Below are positions 25,310 through 35,400 of a DNA stretch of 64,000 bases, piece by piece. Every line of letters starts with the position of its first letter. Positions within the stretch are counted from its first letter, which is position 1. The stretch is taken from NCBI GenBank assembly GCA_963747535.1, contig CAVVFX010000018.1, forward strand, positions 62,001 to 126,000. The letters run 5' to 3'. Under the pieces are notes generated by a model, which was given only the letters and a program-made list of their open reading frames with translations, made no database searches and was not told the DNA's origin. This stretch comes from CAVVFX01 sp963747535 (GTDB taxonomy: Bacteria > Acidobacteriota > Terriglobia > Bryobacterales > Bryobacteraceae). Made by a program: the position numbers and the translations under genes.

Positions 25310-26818
25310 TCAGGCCCCCGCTAGCGCTTGCGCCACCACGCCTCGCTGGATTTTTCCAGTCGCCGTCCGCGGGATCGCCTTCGTGATGTAGATTTTCTTC
25401 GGGCACTTGAATTCCGCGAGCCGTTCTTTGCAAAACGCCAGGATCGCGGATTCGCCGGCTGGTGCGTCCAGTCCCTCCTTCAGAACAATCGCCGCCGCGA
25501 CTTCCTCGCCCCAAGTGGGATGCGGCACGCCGAACGCCACGGCCTCGGCCACCGCGGGATGCTTCAGCAGAACCTCATCGATTTCCCTCGGCCCGATCTT
25601 CTCGCCGCCGCGGTTGATGAGTTCCTTGATGCGGCCAGTCAAGGTGAGATATCGGTCTCCATCGAGATAACCTTGATCGCCGGTCCGAAACCACCCATGG
25701 GTGAAGGACTTTTGGTTGGCCTCGGGGTTGTTTTCGTAGCCGGAAACTACATTTGGACCCTGAATCACTACTTCACCGCATTGGCCGGTTGGCAGCAGAT
25801 TACCCGTCTCATCCATGATGCCGAGTTCCACGCCGGTTCCCGGTCCCACCGAACCGGGTTTCCGCACCGCCGGTGGCCGCGGATTCGACGACATCTGATG
25901 AGAGGCTTCGGTCATTCCATAGGCCTCGAGCACCGGGACGCCGAAGACACTTTCCATCCGCTCCATCATTTCAGCCGGCAGCGATGAACTGCAGGAACGA
26001 ATGAACCGTAAGCCCTCGGAGCCGGCAGGGCGCTTGTCGCCGGCGCGCGTGAGAAGAAGATTATGAATGGTCGGCACCGCCGAATACCACGTCGCACCCG
26101 TGTCGCGCACAGTTCGCCAGAAAGAAAGTGGACTGAACTTGTCGGGTACCACAACGACTCCGCCTGAAAGCAAAGTCGAAAGGGTCGATGCGACCAGGCC
26201 ATGAACGTGGAATAGCGGCATTACGCAAAGGGATACGTCCCTCTCTGAGAGAGCATAGTGCGCCACGATATTGCGCATCGAAGCCGCGACGTTTCGATGC
26301 ATGATCGGGACACGCTTCGGGCGCCCCGTGCTTCCACTGGTGTGAAGGACGAGCGCGATGTCGTCGGGCGACGGCGCGGACGCGGTTGCTCCATGCGGCG
26401 CTCCGGCGATGACCACGCGTCCGACGTTATCCATCTCGACCAGATATACGGGAATTCCTCTCGCTTCAGCCGCTTTACGCGCGGCGATTGCGTCAGGGAG
26501 ACACAGAAGAAGTTTCGCTGCCGTGTCTTCGAGGTAAAAACTCACTTCTTCTTCGCGATATCCGGGATTCAAGGGTGCAGCCGTTCCCGCGACCGATGCG
26601 GCCAGGAAGGTCACAATCGCCGGTAAGCCGTTCGGGAGGCTGGTGGCAACACGGTCGCCCCGGCGGATTCCCAGGCTCGCGAGTGCGTCCGCCATTTCGC
26701 AGACCTGGTCGCGCAGTTGTTTGTAACTAACCTGTATCCGCGCCTCAGGGAGGATGACAGCTGTCTTCCCGCCGGGTGCAGCATCGAGGAGTTCGAGCAA
26801 AGTATCGGAATTGGACAT
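25310..26818 (-). CDS. AMP-forming acyl-CoA ligase, oxalyl-CoA synthetase-like
   Basis: A 502-residue member of the ANL superfamily, forming acyl-CoA from acid, ATP and CoA. Motifs: P-loop 'LHTSGSTGRPKRVPI', 'MPLFHVHGL', 'ATWYSAVPTIHNLLL', 'FIRSCSSSLP', 'EAYGMTEASHQM', 'TGDQGYLDGDRYLTLTGRIK', 'ELINRGGEKIGPREIDEVL' and the terminal Lys in 'IPRTATGKIQRG'. The 'PLFHVHGL', 'TWYSAVPTIH', 'FIRSCS' and 'EASHQMSSNP' combination closely follows eukaryotic and bacterial oxalyl-CoA synthetases (AAE3/Pcs60 type). The open frame continues upstream to 26929; I chose ATG 26818 ('MSNSDTLLELL') because similarity begins there, though nearby ATGs at 26827-26833 are also possible. Oxalate activation fits the OFA carrier downstream; no formyl-CoA transferase or oxalyl-CoA decarboxylase is in the window. 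Confidence 0.82.
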   Translation of the reverse strand: MSNSDTLLELLDAAPGGKTAVILPEARIQVSYKQLRDQVCEMADALASLGIRRGDRVATSLPNGLPAIVTFLAASVAGTAAPLNPGYREEEVSFYLEDTAAKLLLCLPDAIAARKAAEARGIPVYLVEMDNVGRVVIAGAPHGATASAPSPDDIALVLHTSGSTGRPKRVPIMHRNVAASMRNIVAHYALSERDVSLCVMPLFHVHGLVASTLSTLLSGGVVVVPDKFSPLSFWRTVRDTGATWYSAVPTIHNLLLTRAGDKRPAGSEGLRFIRSCSSSLPAEMMERMESVFGVPVLEAYGMTEASHQMSSNPRPPAVRKPGSVGPGTGVELGIMDETGNLLPTGQCGEVVIQGPNVVSGYENNPEANQKSFTHGWFRTGDQGYLDGDRYLTLTGRIKELINRGGEKIGPREIDEVLLKHPAVAEAVAFGVPHPTWGEEVAAAIVLKEGLDAPAGESAILAFCKERLAEFKCPKKIYITKAIPRTATGKIQRGVVAQALAGA

Positions 26819-27396
26819 CAGCATTATCATGCCAGAGTTGAGGGCTTCCCAGCGCGAGATGTACGCCAGACAAAAGAGAGAGCCGAATAGGACGCGATCC
26901 CGGCAGGTATTCTCCATCTGCACAGACACCGATCCTGACGAGTAATAACCACTTGGGTCACACAGAGGTCATACACAAAGAAGGGTTCTTAACGCTGCCC
27001 GGGCATCAGGAGGCCAGTCAAGGCAACACGAGCGCGGGGGCAAGTCAAAAAACCTTGACATTCTTTGTCACGGCATCCGCTTGCCGTGGCGTACAGGGTA
27101 GAAGCCGCCGGCGTCACACTGCGAAGGAGCCGGGGACAAACCTCGCCGCGCATCGCCGATTTCGCAGCCTTCTGCGTCCTTACGCACCCTAAAAGCGCGT
27201 TTTGAAAAAGCTGCCGGAGCGTGTCTACTTGTGTATTTGCGCGCCGCCACCCACGGCTACACCGGCTCCCAGATCTTGTGCATTCACCGACCTGTGAACG
27301 CTCGGCCTGATGCGCGCCGTTCCTGCTGCGCGCCTACCGCCGTGCGGGCGACCGCCTGGAGCGCGCTGAATTAAGCTCCAGGAAAGCGATCACGCG
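26819..27396. other. Intergenic region upstream of the oxalyl-CoA-like operon
   Basis: Should contain the operon promoter on the minus strand. I see no recognisable promoter pair, gene or repeat. Confidence 0.35.
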
Positions 27397-30300
27397 TCAC
27401 CAATAGAGTTTGGCCGCAACCTGCCCGATGCGCGGAGGGTTCGTGGCGGTCACGATGCCAAACGTGGCCGGAACGGTAATTGTGGCGGAAGGGTTCGAAA
27501 ACTGGGTATGGTTGAATACATTGAAAAACTCGAATCGGATCTGGAGGCGTGACTCCTCTCCGAATTTCCGGATGGGGAAATTCTTAATAGCCGAAAAATC
27601 CCAGTTGTTTATGCCGAAGCCTGGCTGCGTGTCTTCCCCCGCATTGCCAAAAGTATACTTGGCGGGAATCGAATACGCCGCACGATTCAACCCGAGAAGA
27701 TTGTTCGTCCTTGGATTCAACTTCGCCGATGGTATCCCGGTCGCATTCGCCCTCTGGCCGCCTGTAGCTACGTTGGCGATGTCACCCGCCGTAACGATGG
27801 TATAAGGCATACCGCTCTGAAACGTCGTAATTCCGTTGATCTGCCACCCCCCCACGAATCCGTCCAGCAAGGCGTTGTTGATATTCACGCGCTGCCCTTT
27901 GCCGATGGGCAACTGCCACACGTAGTTGCCGATAAAGTGATGCCGCACATCGTTGCCGGCTAATTCGCGGTCCAGTCTGCGATTATATTGATCCTGTCCG
28001 GCATTGTTCGCCCCAACGCCGAGACCGCCCTGGCCGCCGCTGTCCAACTCCTTGGAGTACGTGTAAGCGAGCGATAGGGTAATGCCCTTGCTGTAACGTT
28101 TCTCATATTTCACATAACCGGCGTTGAAATCCCCCCACTCGTAATTGGCGGCTTGCGTGAACGTGGGAGACCACAGAGGATACGGATCCCGCGCCGCGTA
28201 CGGGCTGTTATCCGTCGGGCCGGAGGGCAACACAGGTTGATTCACATACACCGTTCCTTGCAGCTTCTGGGCGGTATTCCCCATATACCCAGCCTCGATG
28301 AGCATGGTCGGCGTCAACTGGTGCTGCATATTGAAGTTATACGAAAACACGTAACCGGTGCGCGCGTTCAGGTCCAAGTTAGAGGTAACCCCTTGGGTCG
28401 TCGAAGCGGCAGAAGGAAAGAGTTGAGAAATAATCAATTGCGGGACCGTGTTGCTGGAGGTGAGGCTGGCGGTAACGTAGTAAGGTGGAGTGGCGCCCGC
28501 GATGGCGCCGAGGTCGGTGCCCGCTCCATTGAGGGCATAGAACACGCCGCCACCTGCCCGGAGCACGGTTTTGGAGTTCAGACGGTAGGCTATGCCCAGC
28601 CGGGGCGCAAAATTGTTGGCATCGATGTTTTGGGGCCGCTCGGGAAGAAGAGGGTTGCCGGTCCCCTGGATCAGGCCGACTCCGGGCACATAGTAATCCG
28701 GACTCACCGTAAGCAGCGAACGGCCCTGGTTCAGTTCGAACTCGGCCAGGCGCCCCCGCCAGGGAAGCATGACTTCATACCGGAGGCCGAGGTTCAGCGT
28801 AAGCTTATCGCTAACTCTCCAATCGTCTTGAACGTAGGAGGCGGATATTGTCCCGATGGCGTACTTGGCACCGCCGCCGAAGTTGCCCAGGCTACCAACG
28901 CCGCCGGTGGCGGATTGGGCAATCCCCAGCAGATAATCGCCGAATGAATTTCCGGTGAAATTCCCGCTGAAACTGAACGATCCATCTTCGCTGTTAGCGG
29001 TGTTGTAGCCAACCATAACCCGGCTGATTTCCGTGCCGAATCGGATGTTGTGGTTCCCCTTGACCCAGGAGATGGTTTCGCCGAGGCGGTAATAAATGTT
29101 GTTTTGAGTAGCGCAGCACGCGTAGCCCACAAACCCGGGTGCATTGCTGTTGCCTCCGGTCGTATAGCCGGTCAGACTGACATTCGGGAGGGAATAGAAC
29201 CCGGGATCCGGATTCAGGTTCTTAATCCCCAATTGCGAGACGTAATTCGTGGATGTAGTATTGCCATCGGGGATGCGGGAAAGATAGGCCTTGAAAAAGC
29301 TGGCCCGCGTTTCGCTGATCAGTCTCGGAGAGAATACATGAGTGATACCCAATACCGGGACCTGGGTGTGATCGGGACGGACGAGCCCCAGGCCGACACG
29401 GTATGCCGCGTTGATCAGCGAATCGTTGGCAAATGTGTACCGGCCAAAGAGGTGAGTGTTGTCTGAAAAGTCGTGGTCCACGCGAACCGTGAACTGGTCC
29501 CGGCGTTCGTGGTCGGTCGGAGTGTCGAGGAAGTTGACTGCTGGCCTGGTAATATTCGCACTGGGGAAGTACTGCAACATCGCGGCGGCGAGGGGGTCCC
29601 ACCGGGTCTGCGGAATGATGTTGCCGGGAAATGGCGCATTGCTAGCGAAAGGGTCGCGGATCACGGTCGTGAGACCGCTAAAGTTGCCGGCTTTCATCGC
29701 GTCAGTTGGGATGAGACCCTGGTAGACGTCACCGGTGGCATCGCGGCGCCCCTCGTAATTCCCGAAAATGAAGGTCTTGCCTTTGCGGATGGGTCCTCCC
29801 GCGGCGGCGCCAAACTGGTTGTAGCTGAAACGCGGCGCCCCGGTAGCCGGGCGGAAATACTGACCGGCCTGAATCGCGCGGTTGCGGAGGAAATCATACG
29901 CCACTCCATGAAACTTGTTTGTACCGCGCTTGGAGACCATCTCAATGCCGGCGGCTCCATGCCCATACGAGGCGTCCATAAAGTTCATCTGAACCTTGAA
30001 CTCCTCCACGGTATCCAGCGACAAAGCAACCGCCGGACTGTTAACATTCATGACCGTGAAGTCTACGCCATCGAACAACGTGTTGGTAGAGGTGTTGCGA
30101 ACCCCTGCGATCTCCACAGACTCGCTATTCATGACGCTGGAACTGCCAGTAACCTTCACCACTCCGGGTGACAGCGAGACCACGTCGAAGAGGTTGCGCC
30201 CGTTGTAAGGCAGTTCCACCACAAACGTATTCGGAATCTGCGTGCCCACCGTGGCGGTGCTCGTCGCCAGTTGTTGGGCGTTGGCGGTGACTTCAACACT

Positions 30301-30642
30301 TTCCGTGGATTGGCCCACCTTCATGGTCACATCTACACGAACCTGGGAAGTCACGCCGAGGATCACGTGGTCCACTTGCGTCGTAGCAAAACCAGGCGCG
30401 CCGACAGTGATGTGGTACGTGCCCTGCGGCAGCGCGTTGAAGCGATAGTCACCCGAGGAATCCGTGGTGAATGTACGTTCTTCGTTCGTGTTCACCTCAC
30501 GCGCAGTCACCTTGGCATTGGGGACAACCGCGCCACTCGAGTCGGTGACGGTCCCGAGAATGTTTCCAGTATCGAATTGCGACCAGGCAGCAATCACAAT
30601 CATCAGGCTCAAGAAGAGCGCTCTTATATTTGCAAGCATCAT
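27397..30642 (-). CDS. Oar-like TonB-dependent receptor with carboxypeptidase-regulatory domain
   Basis: A 1081-residue outer-membrane receptor. A signal peptide ending about 'IAAWSQ' leads into a CarboxypepD_reg-like domain ('ILGTVTDSSGAVVPNAKVTA', 'GDYRFNALPQGTYHITVGAP'), a plug ('ELPYNGRNLFDVVSLSPGVV', 'NTLFDGVDFTVMN') and a long beta-barrel with 'GGPIRKGKTFIFGNYEGRRD' and 'FGRYTFANDS'. The C-terminus 'IGQVAAKLYW' ends in an aromatic residue, as barrels do. This is the greatly expanded Oar-like family of Acidobacteria, thought to take up oligosaccharides or peptides with TonB energy. It lies directly upstream (in map terms) of a Tat-exported enolase-superfamily enzyme on the same strand, 81 bp away, so the two may act on one substrate. 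Confidence 0.88.
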   Translation of the reverse strand: MMLANIRALFLSLMIVIAAWSQFDTGNILGTVTDSSGAVVPNAKVTAREVNTNEERTFTTDSSGDYRFNALPQGTYHITVGAPGFATTQVDHVILGVTSQVRVDVTMKVGQSTESVEVTANAQQLATSTATVGTQIPNTFVVELPYNGRNLFDVVSLSPGVVKVTGSSSVMNSESVEIAGVRNTSTNTLFDGVDFTVMNVNSPAVALSLDTVEEFKVQMNFMDASYGHGAAGIEMVSKRGTNKFHGVAYDFLRNRAIQAGQYFRPATGAPRFSYNQFGAAAGGPIRKGKTFIFGNYEGRRDATGDVYQGLIPTDAMKAGNFSGLTTVIRDPFASNAPFPGNIIPQTRWDPLAAAMLQYFPSANITRPAVNFLDTPTDHERRDQFTVRVDHDFSDNTHLFGRYTFANDSLINAAYRVGLGLVRPDHTQVPVLGITHVFSPRLISETRASFFKAYLSRIPDGNTTSTNYVSQLGIKNLNPDPGFYSLPNVSLTGYTTGGNSNAPGFVGYACCATQNNIYYRLGETISWVKGNHNIRFGTEISRVMVGYNTANSEDGSFSFSGNFTGNSFGDYLLGIAQSATGGVGSLGNFGGGAKYAIGTISASYVQDDWRVSDKLTLNLGLRYEVMLPWRGRLAEFELNQGRSLLTVSPDYYVPGVGLIQGTGNPLLPERPQNIDANNFAPRLGIAYRLNSKTVLRAGGGVFYALNGAGTDLGAIAGATPPYYVTASLTSSNTVPQLIISQLFPSAASTTQGVTSNLDLNARTGYVFSYNFNMQHQLTPTMLIEAGYMGNTAQKLQGTVYVNQPVLPSGPTDNSPYAARDPYPLWSPTFTQAANYEWGDFNAGYVKYEKRYSKGITLSLAYTYSKELDSGGQGGLGVGANNAGQDQYNRRLDRELAGNDVRHHFIGNYVWQLPIGKGQRVNINNALLDGFVGGWQINGITTFQSGMPYTIVTAGDIANVATGGQRANATGIPSAKLNPRTNNLLGLNRAAYSIPAKYTFGNAGEDTQPGFGINNWDFSAIKNFPIRKFGEESRLQIRFEFFNVFNHTQFSNPSATITVPATFGIVTATNPPRIGQVAAKLYW

Positions 30643-30723
30643 GGCTTTACTTTCCCCCTCCTTTGTCCCGACTCCTCGGGGTTTCCAGCGCCGGCGCGGG
30701 ATCTTGCGGACCCGCCAGGCACG

Positions 30724-32031
30724 TCAGACTTTGTAATGCTCGATCGCGTCCTCGTTCAGATCCAGGCCATTTCCAGGGCCCTGCGGAACTTGTATTTCGC
30801 CGTTACGAAAGCTATAGAGTTCTCTCTGTTTGAGAATCTTGAGAGCAGGTGCCCATTGCTCTTGCGGAAGAAGCGGGGGGGTCGCCAGCGCTAGTTCTTC
30901 CAGTGGCGCCCCCCATGCGGCATGGGCCTGAATGCGGCCCGCGACATTTAGCCCGAATGACCCGTGGCCGATGCATGGCTTGTGAAACGCTTCGCACATG
31001 GCCGCTATCTTGCGTATCGTCAGCAGGCCGCCGCACGTATCCAGATCGGGCTGGAAGATGTCATAAGTCTCGTGGATCAAGCCCTCCCGGAAAGGGTCGA
31101 GACCACGCCAACCCTCGCCACCCGTGATCAGCAGGCCATCGATTTCACGGCACAACCGCGCGGGGGTCTCGAAGTCATCCCGGGCAAATGGTTCTTCCAG
31201 CCAATAGACACCGACCTTCTGGAGCGCTTTTGCGGCAGCCAATCCCGTGGTGTAATCCCAAACCCAGCCAGGGATGTGCGCGGTACGGTCCACCATCACT
31301 TTGAATCCGGGCGCTGGCCCGCAGGCGTCAATCACACCGGCGCAGGATTCCACATCGTCCATGAAGTTCGGGCGGAAGATCCGCATCTTGAAACCGGTGA
31401 AGCCCGCGTCCTTCAGGCGGCGGGCATAAACAGCCTGATCCTTGATGGGAACCTGCGACTGATCCATTGGACCGGGCCAGACCGCGGTGATGTAGACCGG
31501 GATGCTGGTTTTGGAACCGCCCAGCAACCGAAAGATAGGCTGGCCGACGGTCCGGCCGATCGTATCCCAGAGAGCCTCTTCCAACACGCCGTAGTAGAGC
31601 AGGCCCTTCTGCAGGTGCTGTTCCATCGCGAACAGGTCGGATCCAATCAAGGCATCGCGGAGCTGCGCAAACGAAACCGGGCTGGGGACTGGAAGCCCTC
31701 CTGGACCCCCCACCCGCCCGCCACCGGCAGCCGTGTTCGTTCCTCCGCGCCCGCCGGTTCCAGATCGTCCGCCGCCTCCTGCGCCGCTGAAGGAGTATCC
31801 GCGCACACCGGATTCGGTTGTCACGCGAGTCACTCCTATCCGGTTCATGACTCCGGCCTGCACTTCGGATGCATTCGCTGGAATCTCAAGCCGGAAAGTC
31901 TCGATATCCTTGATTCGGATCGGCTTTACATCGGCGGCAAGGGCGTCTACCGGCGCGAGCAGGCTCTTCCATGCCAGCCCCGTAAATCCCGCCACCACCG
32001 ATGAGGAACCCAGGAATCCCCTGCGATTCAT
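30724..32031 (-). CDS. Tat-exported mandelate racemase/muconate lactonizing-like enzyme (enolase superfamily)
   Basis: A 435-residue enzyme of the enolase superfamily, which abstracts an alpha-proton of a carboxylate with Mg2+. The N-terminus 'MNRRGFLGSSSVVAGFTGLA' is a twin-arginine signal, so it should act in the periplasm. The capping domain 'IRIKDIETFRLEIP' is interrupted by a Gly/Arg-rich insert at about residues 82-115. Barrel motifs: 'FTGFKMRIFRP' (Lys), 'FKVMVDRTAH' (Asp ligand), 'YWLEEPFARDD' (Glu ligand), 'LITGGEGWRG' (Glu) and 'IFQPDLDTCGG'. A C-terminal 'GHGSFGLNVAGRIQAHAAWG' carries a His where family members have general acids. Sugar-acid dehydration or racemisation is likely, the substrate undetermined. 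It is divergent from the second TonB receptor and 5' of the first on the same strand. Confidence 0.82.
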   Translation of the reverse strand: MNRRGFLGSSSVVAGFTGLAWKSLLAPVDALAADVKPIRIKDIETFRLEIPANASEVQAGVMNRIGVTRVTTESGVRGYSFSGAGGGGRSGTGGRGGTNTAAGGGRVGGPGGLPVPSPVSFAQLRDALIGSDLFAMEQHLQKGLLYYGVLEEALWDTIGRTVGQPIFRLLGGSKTSIPVYITAVWPGPMDQSQVPIKDQAVYARRLKDAGFTGFKMRIFRPNFMDDVESCAGVIDACGPAPGFKVMVDRTAHIPGWVWDYTTGLAAAKALQKVGVYWLEEPFARDDFETPARLCREIDGLLITGGEGWRGLDPFREGLIHETYDIFQPDLDTCGGLLTIRKIAAMCEAFHKPCIGHGSFGLNVAGRIQAHAAWGAPLEELALATPPLLPQEQWAPALKILKQRELYSFRNGEIQVPQGPGNGLDLNEDAIEHYKV

Positions 32032-32438
32032 ATACGAATTCCCCCCTCTTTGTCATTACTCGGATCTCCTTACTGCGTTTTGGAACCGGTAACTCGTCGT
32101 GATCAATAGGAATTTTGGGGGATAACTCGTCCTGTGTCAATAGGACAAATTAAAACCTCGTCAGCGAGCCGGCGCGCCCTGCGTTCTGCACGGACGGCGG
32201 GACCTCATTCTCGAACGGGAGCACCGAGGGCTCGCCGATTTACATAACGCCAGGGATCATCCGGAAGCTAATCGAAGCCTGAACCGCAGCACAAAAACCA
32301 CCGGGAAGTGTCTGAGGTGTCTGAATCCTCACGGTTGTCAAACAGCCATTAGTAATCGTGCTTGACTTGCAATAGATCAGATATATGCTCTAAGGATTCC
32401 AAATTTCATGCGCAAGTTCAGTTCAAAAAGGGGACTCC
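32032..32438. other. Divergent regulatory region
   Basis: Lies between the mandelate-racemase-like gene (minus) and the second TonB receptor (plus). It holds one candidate sigma-70 promoter for the receptor (next entry); otherwise nothing recognisable. Confidence 0.4.
32362..32389 (+). promoter_or_regulatory. Candidate sigma-70-like promoter
   Basis: TTGACT (32362-32367) and TATGCT (32384-32389) with 16-bp spacing, about 50 bases before the TonB receptor ATG, in an AT-rich patch unusual for this GC-rich window. Confidence 0.4.
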
Positions 32439-35400
32439 ATGCTACCACGAAATAGTAGCTGTATTGCGAAGCCTGCACGAGCTATCGATCGCCTGTTGAT
32501 TGGCGCATTGTGTCTTATGGCCCTCTCGCTCGCGGTATTCTCCCAGACCACCGCGGGCCTGACAGGGACCGTAACGGATTCGAGCGGGGCAGTGATGCCG
32601 GGCGCGAAGGTTACCTTGACGAACTCGGAAACCGGAGCCCAGCGCGACGGCCAATCGAATGAGTCGGGCTCCTACGAGTTCAATGCGCTTCTGCCGGGCG
32701 GCTACAGGCTGACGGTTCAAAAGGAAGGCTTCTCCAAGGTCACTCGCGAGGGAATCCTGCTCGAGGTCAATGAGGTTGCGCGGGTGGATGTCGCGCTGCC
32801 TCCTGGAGCTGTCAGCGAAAATATCGAAGTCACCGGCACCGCGCCGCCTCTCGAAACGAGCACTTCCCAGGTCGGCCAGGTAGTCGAGTCGAAAGCCGTG
32901 AGCGACCTGCCTCTGAACGGCCGCAACTTCGCCCAGCTTGCTATTCTCGGAACTGGCGCAATTGGCGTTGGCTTTGGGCCCACCGGCACGATTGGCAGCG
33001 GCACGCGTCCGGATGACCCGCGTCCCGGGGCCGAACTCATGGTGAACGGCAACCGAGAGATGTCCAACAACGTCCTGCTGGACGGCGTGGACGACAACTT
33101 CCGCCGGAACGCGATGATCACGTTGCGTCCATCCGTCGAGGACATTCTGGAGTTTAAGGTTCAGACAAACCTATTCGGGGTCGAACAGGGCCGCAGCTCC
33201 GGCGCCTCCGTCGACGTGATCACTAAGAGCGGTTCGAACAATTACCACGGCAGTGCGTTTGAGCTTGTCCGCAACAACGATTTTGATGCTCGTAACTTCT
33301 TCAATGCAGCAGGCGTCCAACTGCAACCCGCGTACCACCAAAACAATTTTGGCGCCAGCGCGGGAGGGCCCATCATCCACAACAAGGTTTTCTTCTTCGG
33401 CGATTATGAAGGCTTTCGCAAGCTGCAGGGAACAACCACGGATGTAAACACGGTCCCGACGGTGGCCGAGCGGACTGGCAACTTCAGCGTCATCGCGCAG
33501 CAGATTTACGATCCGTCCACGTTAGTCACGGCACCGGGGACCGCGAGTGGCTACACGCGGCAGCCATTTCCCGGGAATATCATTCCCGCCAGTCGCTTCG
33601 ACCCCATTGACGCCCGCGTTATTCAGGCTTACCCACTGCCTACGCTGCCCGCATTGGTCAACAATCAGTTCACCAACCCTGTGCTGGGACAGAACTACGA
33701 CCAGGGAGATGGGCGCGTCGACTGGATTATCAGATCCAAGGACACTATGTTCGCCCGCTTCTCCAAGCAGGACTACTTGACCAATACGCCGTCCACATTC
33801 GGGTTGCGCGATATTCCGGGCATGTCCGTACCCGTGAACTTGGGCAATAACACAACGTATGCCGGCCGTGCGCCTATGGCTAACTACAACGCCGTTATTG
33901 CCTTGACACACCAGTTCAGCCCGACGTTTCTGGTCGATGCCCGAATGGGATATTCGCGCTTCAATATGCACAATATAGATGCCACGGCGCCCACTTCCGG
34001 AGAGGGCCTCGGGCAGATGCTGGGCGTTCCGAATTCAAACCAGGAGCCTGAATCGCTCGGCTTTCCGATCATTGCGATCAGCGGATACACAGGAATCGGC
34101 GGGGAGGCGTCGATACCCACCATCCGCCTTGAAAACACTTTTAATCCCATTGTCACCTTCACCAAGGTGATGGGTGCGCATACTCTCAAATGGGGCGCCA
34201 GCTTCGTGCGGCGCCAGATTATCGACTTCCAGGATAACTCGGGCAACGGATCATTTAGTTTCGACGCCACTTTCACAGACAACCCGAACACGCCCGCTAA
34301 TACAGGCAACGCGATGGCAAGCTTCCTGCTTGGGGCGTACGGCTCAATTTCGCAGGCCTATCAGTTGGTTTGGGCGGGCACGCGCGTACTGGAGGGCGGC
34401 CTGTATGTGGGGGACGACTGGAAGGTCAACAACCGGCTTACTCTGAACCTGGGACTCCGCTGGGAGTACTTGCCGCCGCCGGTCGAAGTGGACAACCGCT
34501 ACGCCAATTTCGACACCGCGACCGGCAAGGTCCTGATTGCGGGTGTGAACTCGGACAGAAGCGTCGGCATTCAGACGGAGTACAAGATGTTTGCTCCCCG
34601 CCTTGGCTTCGCCTATCAGTTGGATAAGAACACCGTCCTGCGCGGCGGCGCTGGCATTTTCTACAACGCCAACGGCAATGGCGGCGCCCTGTACAGGTTG
34701 CACCGGCAGTTGCCATTCGGCGGAACCAATTCGCCGCTGGTAAATGAGTTTTCGGCAACCTACGGCACGGTCGCGGAAGGCCTGCCGCTGAACCCGTCTC
34801 TCAATGTGAATTCGATCATCAATAATCCCAGCGGAACCTGGTATAGCATTCCGCCGAATTACAAGAACAGCTACGCAGAGCAGTTCAATTTCGGTGTCGA
34901 GCGTTCGTTGCCGTATAACATGGTGCTGAAGGCCTTCTATCTCGCCAATCTGGGTCGCCATCTGGACATCACATACAACCTCAATCAGCCGGTTCCGGGG
35001 CCCGGCGCTTTGGGGCCTCGTGAACCGTTGTATACCATCGCCCCGGGTGTGACGGGTGACGATTATGCGGCTACCGATGGGCTCTCCGCGTATCACTCCT
35101 TGCAAGTAACCGCCGAAAAGCGGTTCTCTTCCGGCTTGAGCTTCCTGAGCTCTTACACCTACTCGCATTCGATCGACGACGTCCCGCTGCAGGAAAGTGG
35201 TGGAGTGGATGGACCGATCCCACAGGATCCCCGGTACCGTTTCCTGGACTTCGCCAGCAGTTCGTTTGATATCCGGCACAGGTTCACGCAGACGGCTCTC
35301 TATGATCTGCCGTTCGGAAAAGGAAAGCGGTTTGATCTCAAAAAATCATGGGCGGATAAAATATTCGGCGGCTGGCAACTGAATGTAATCCTCACGGCGC

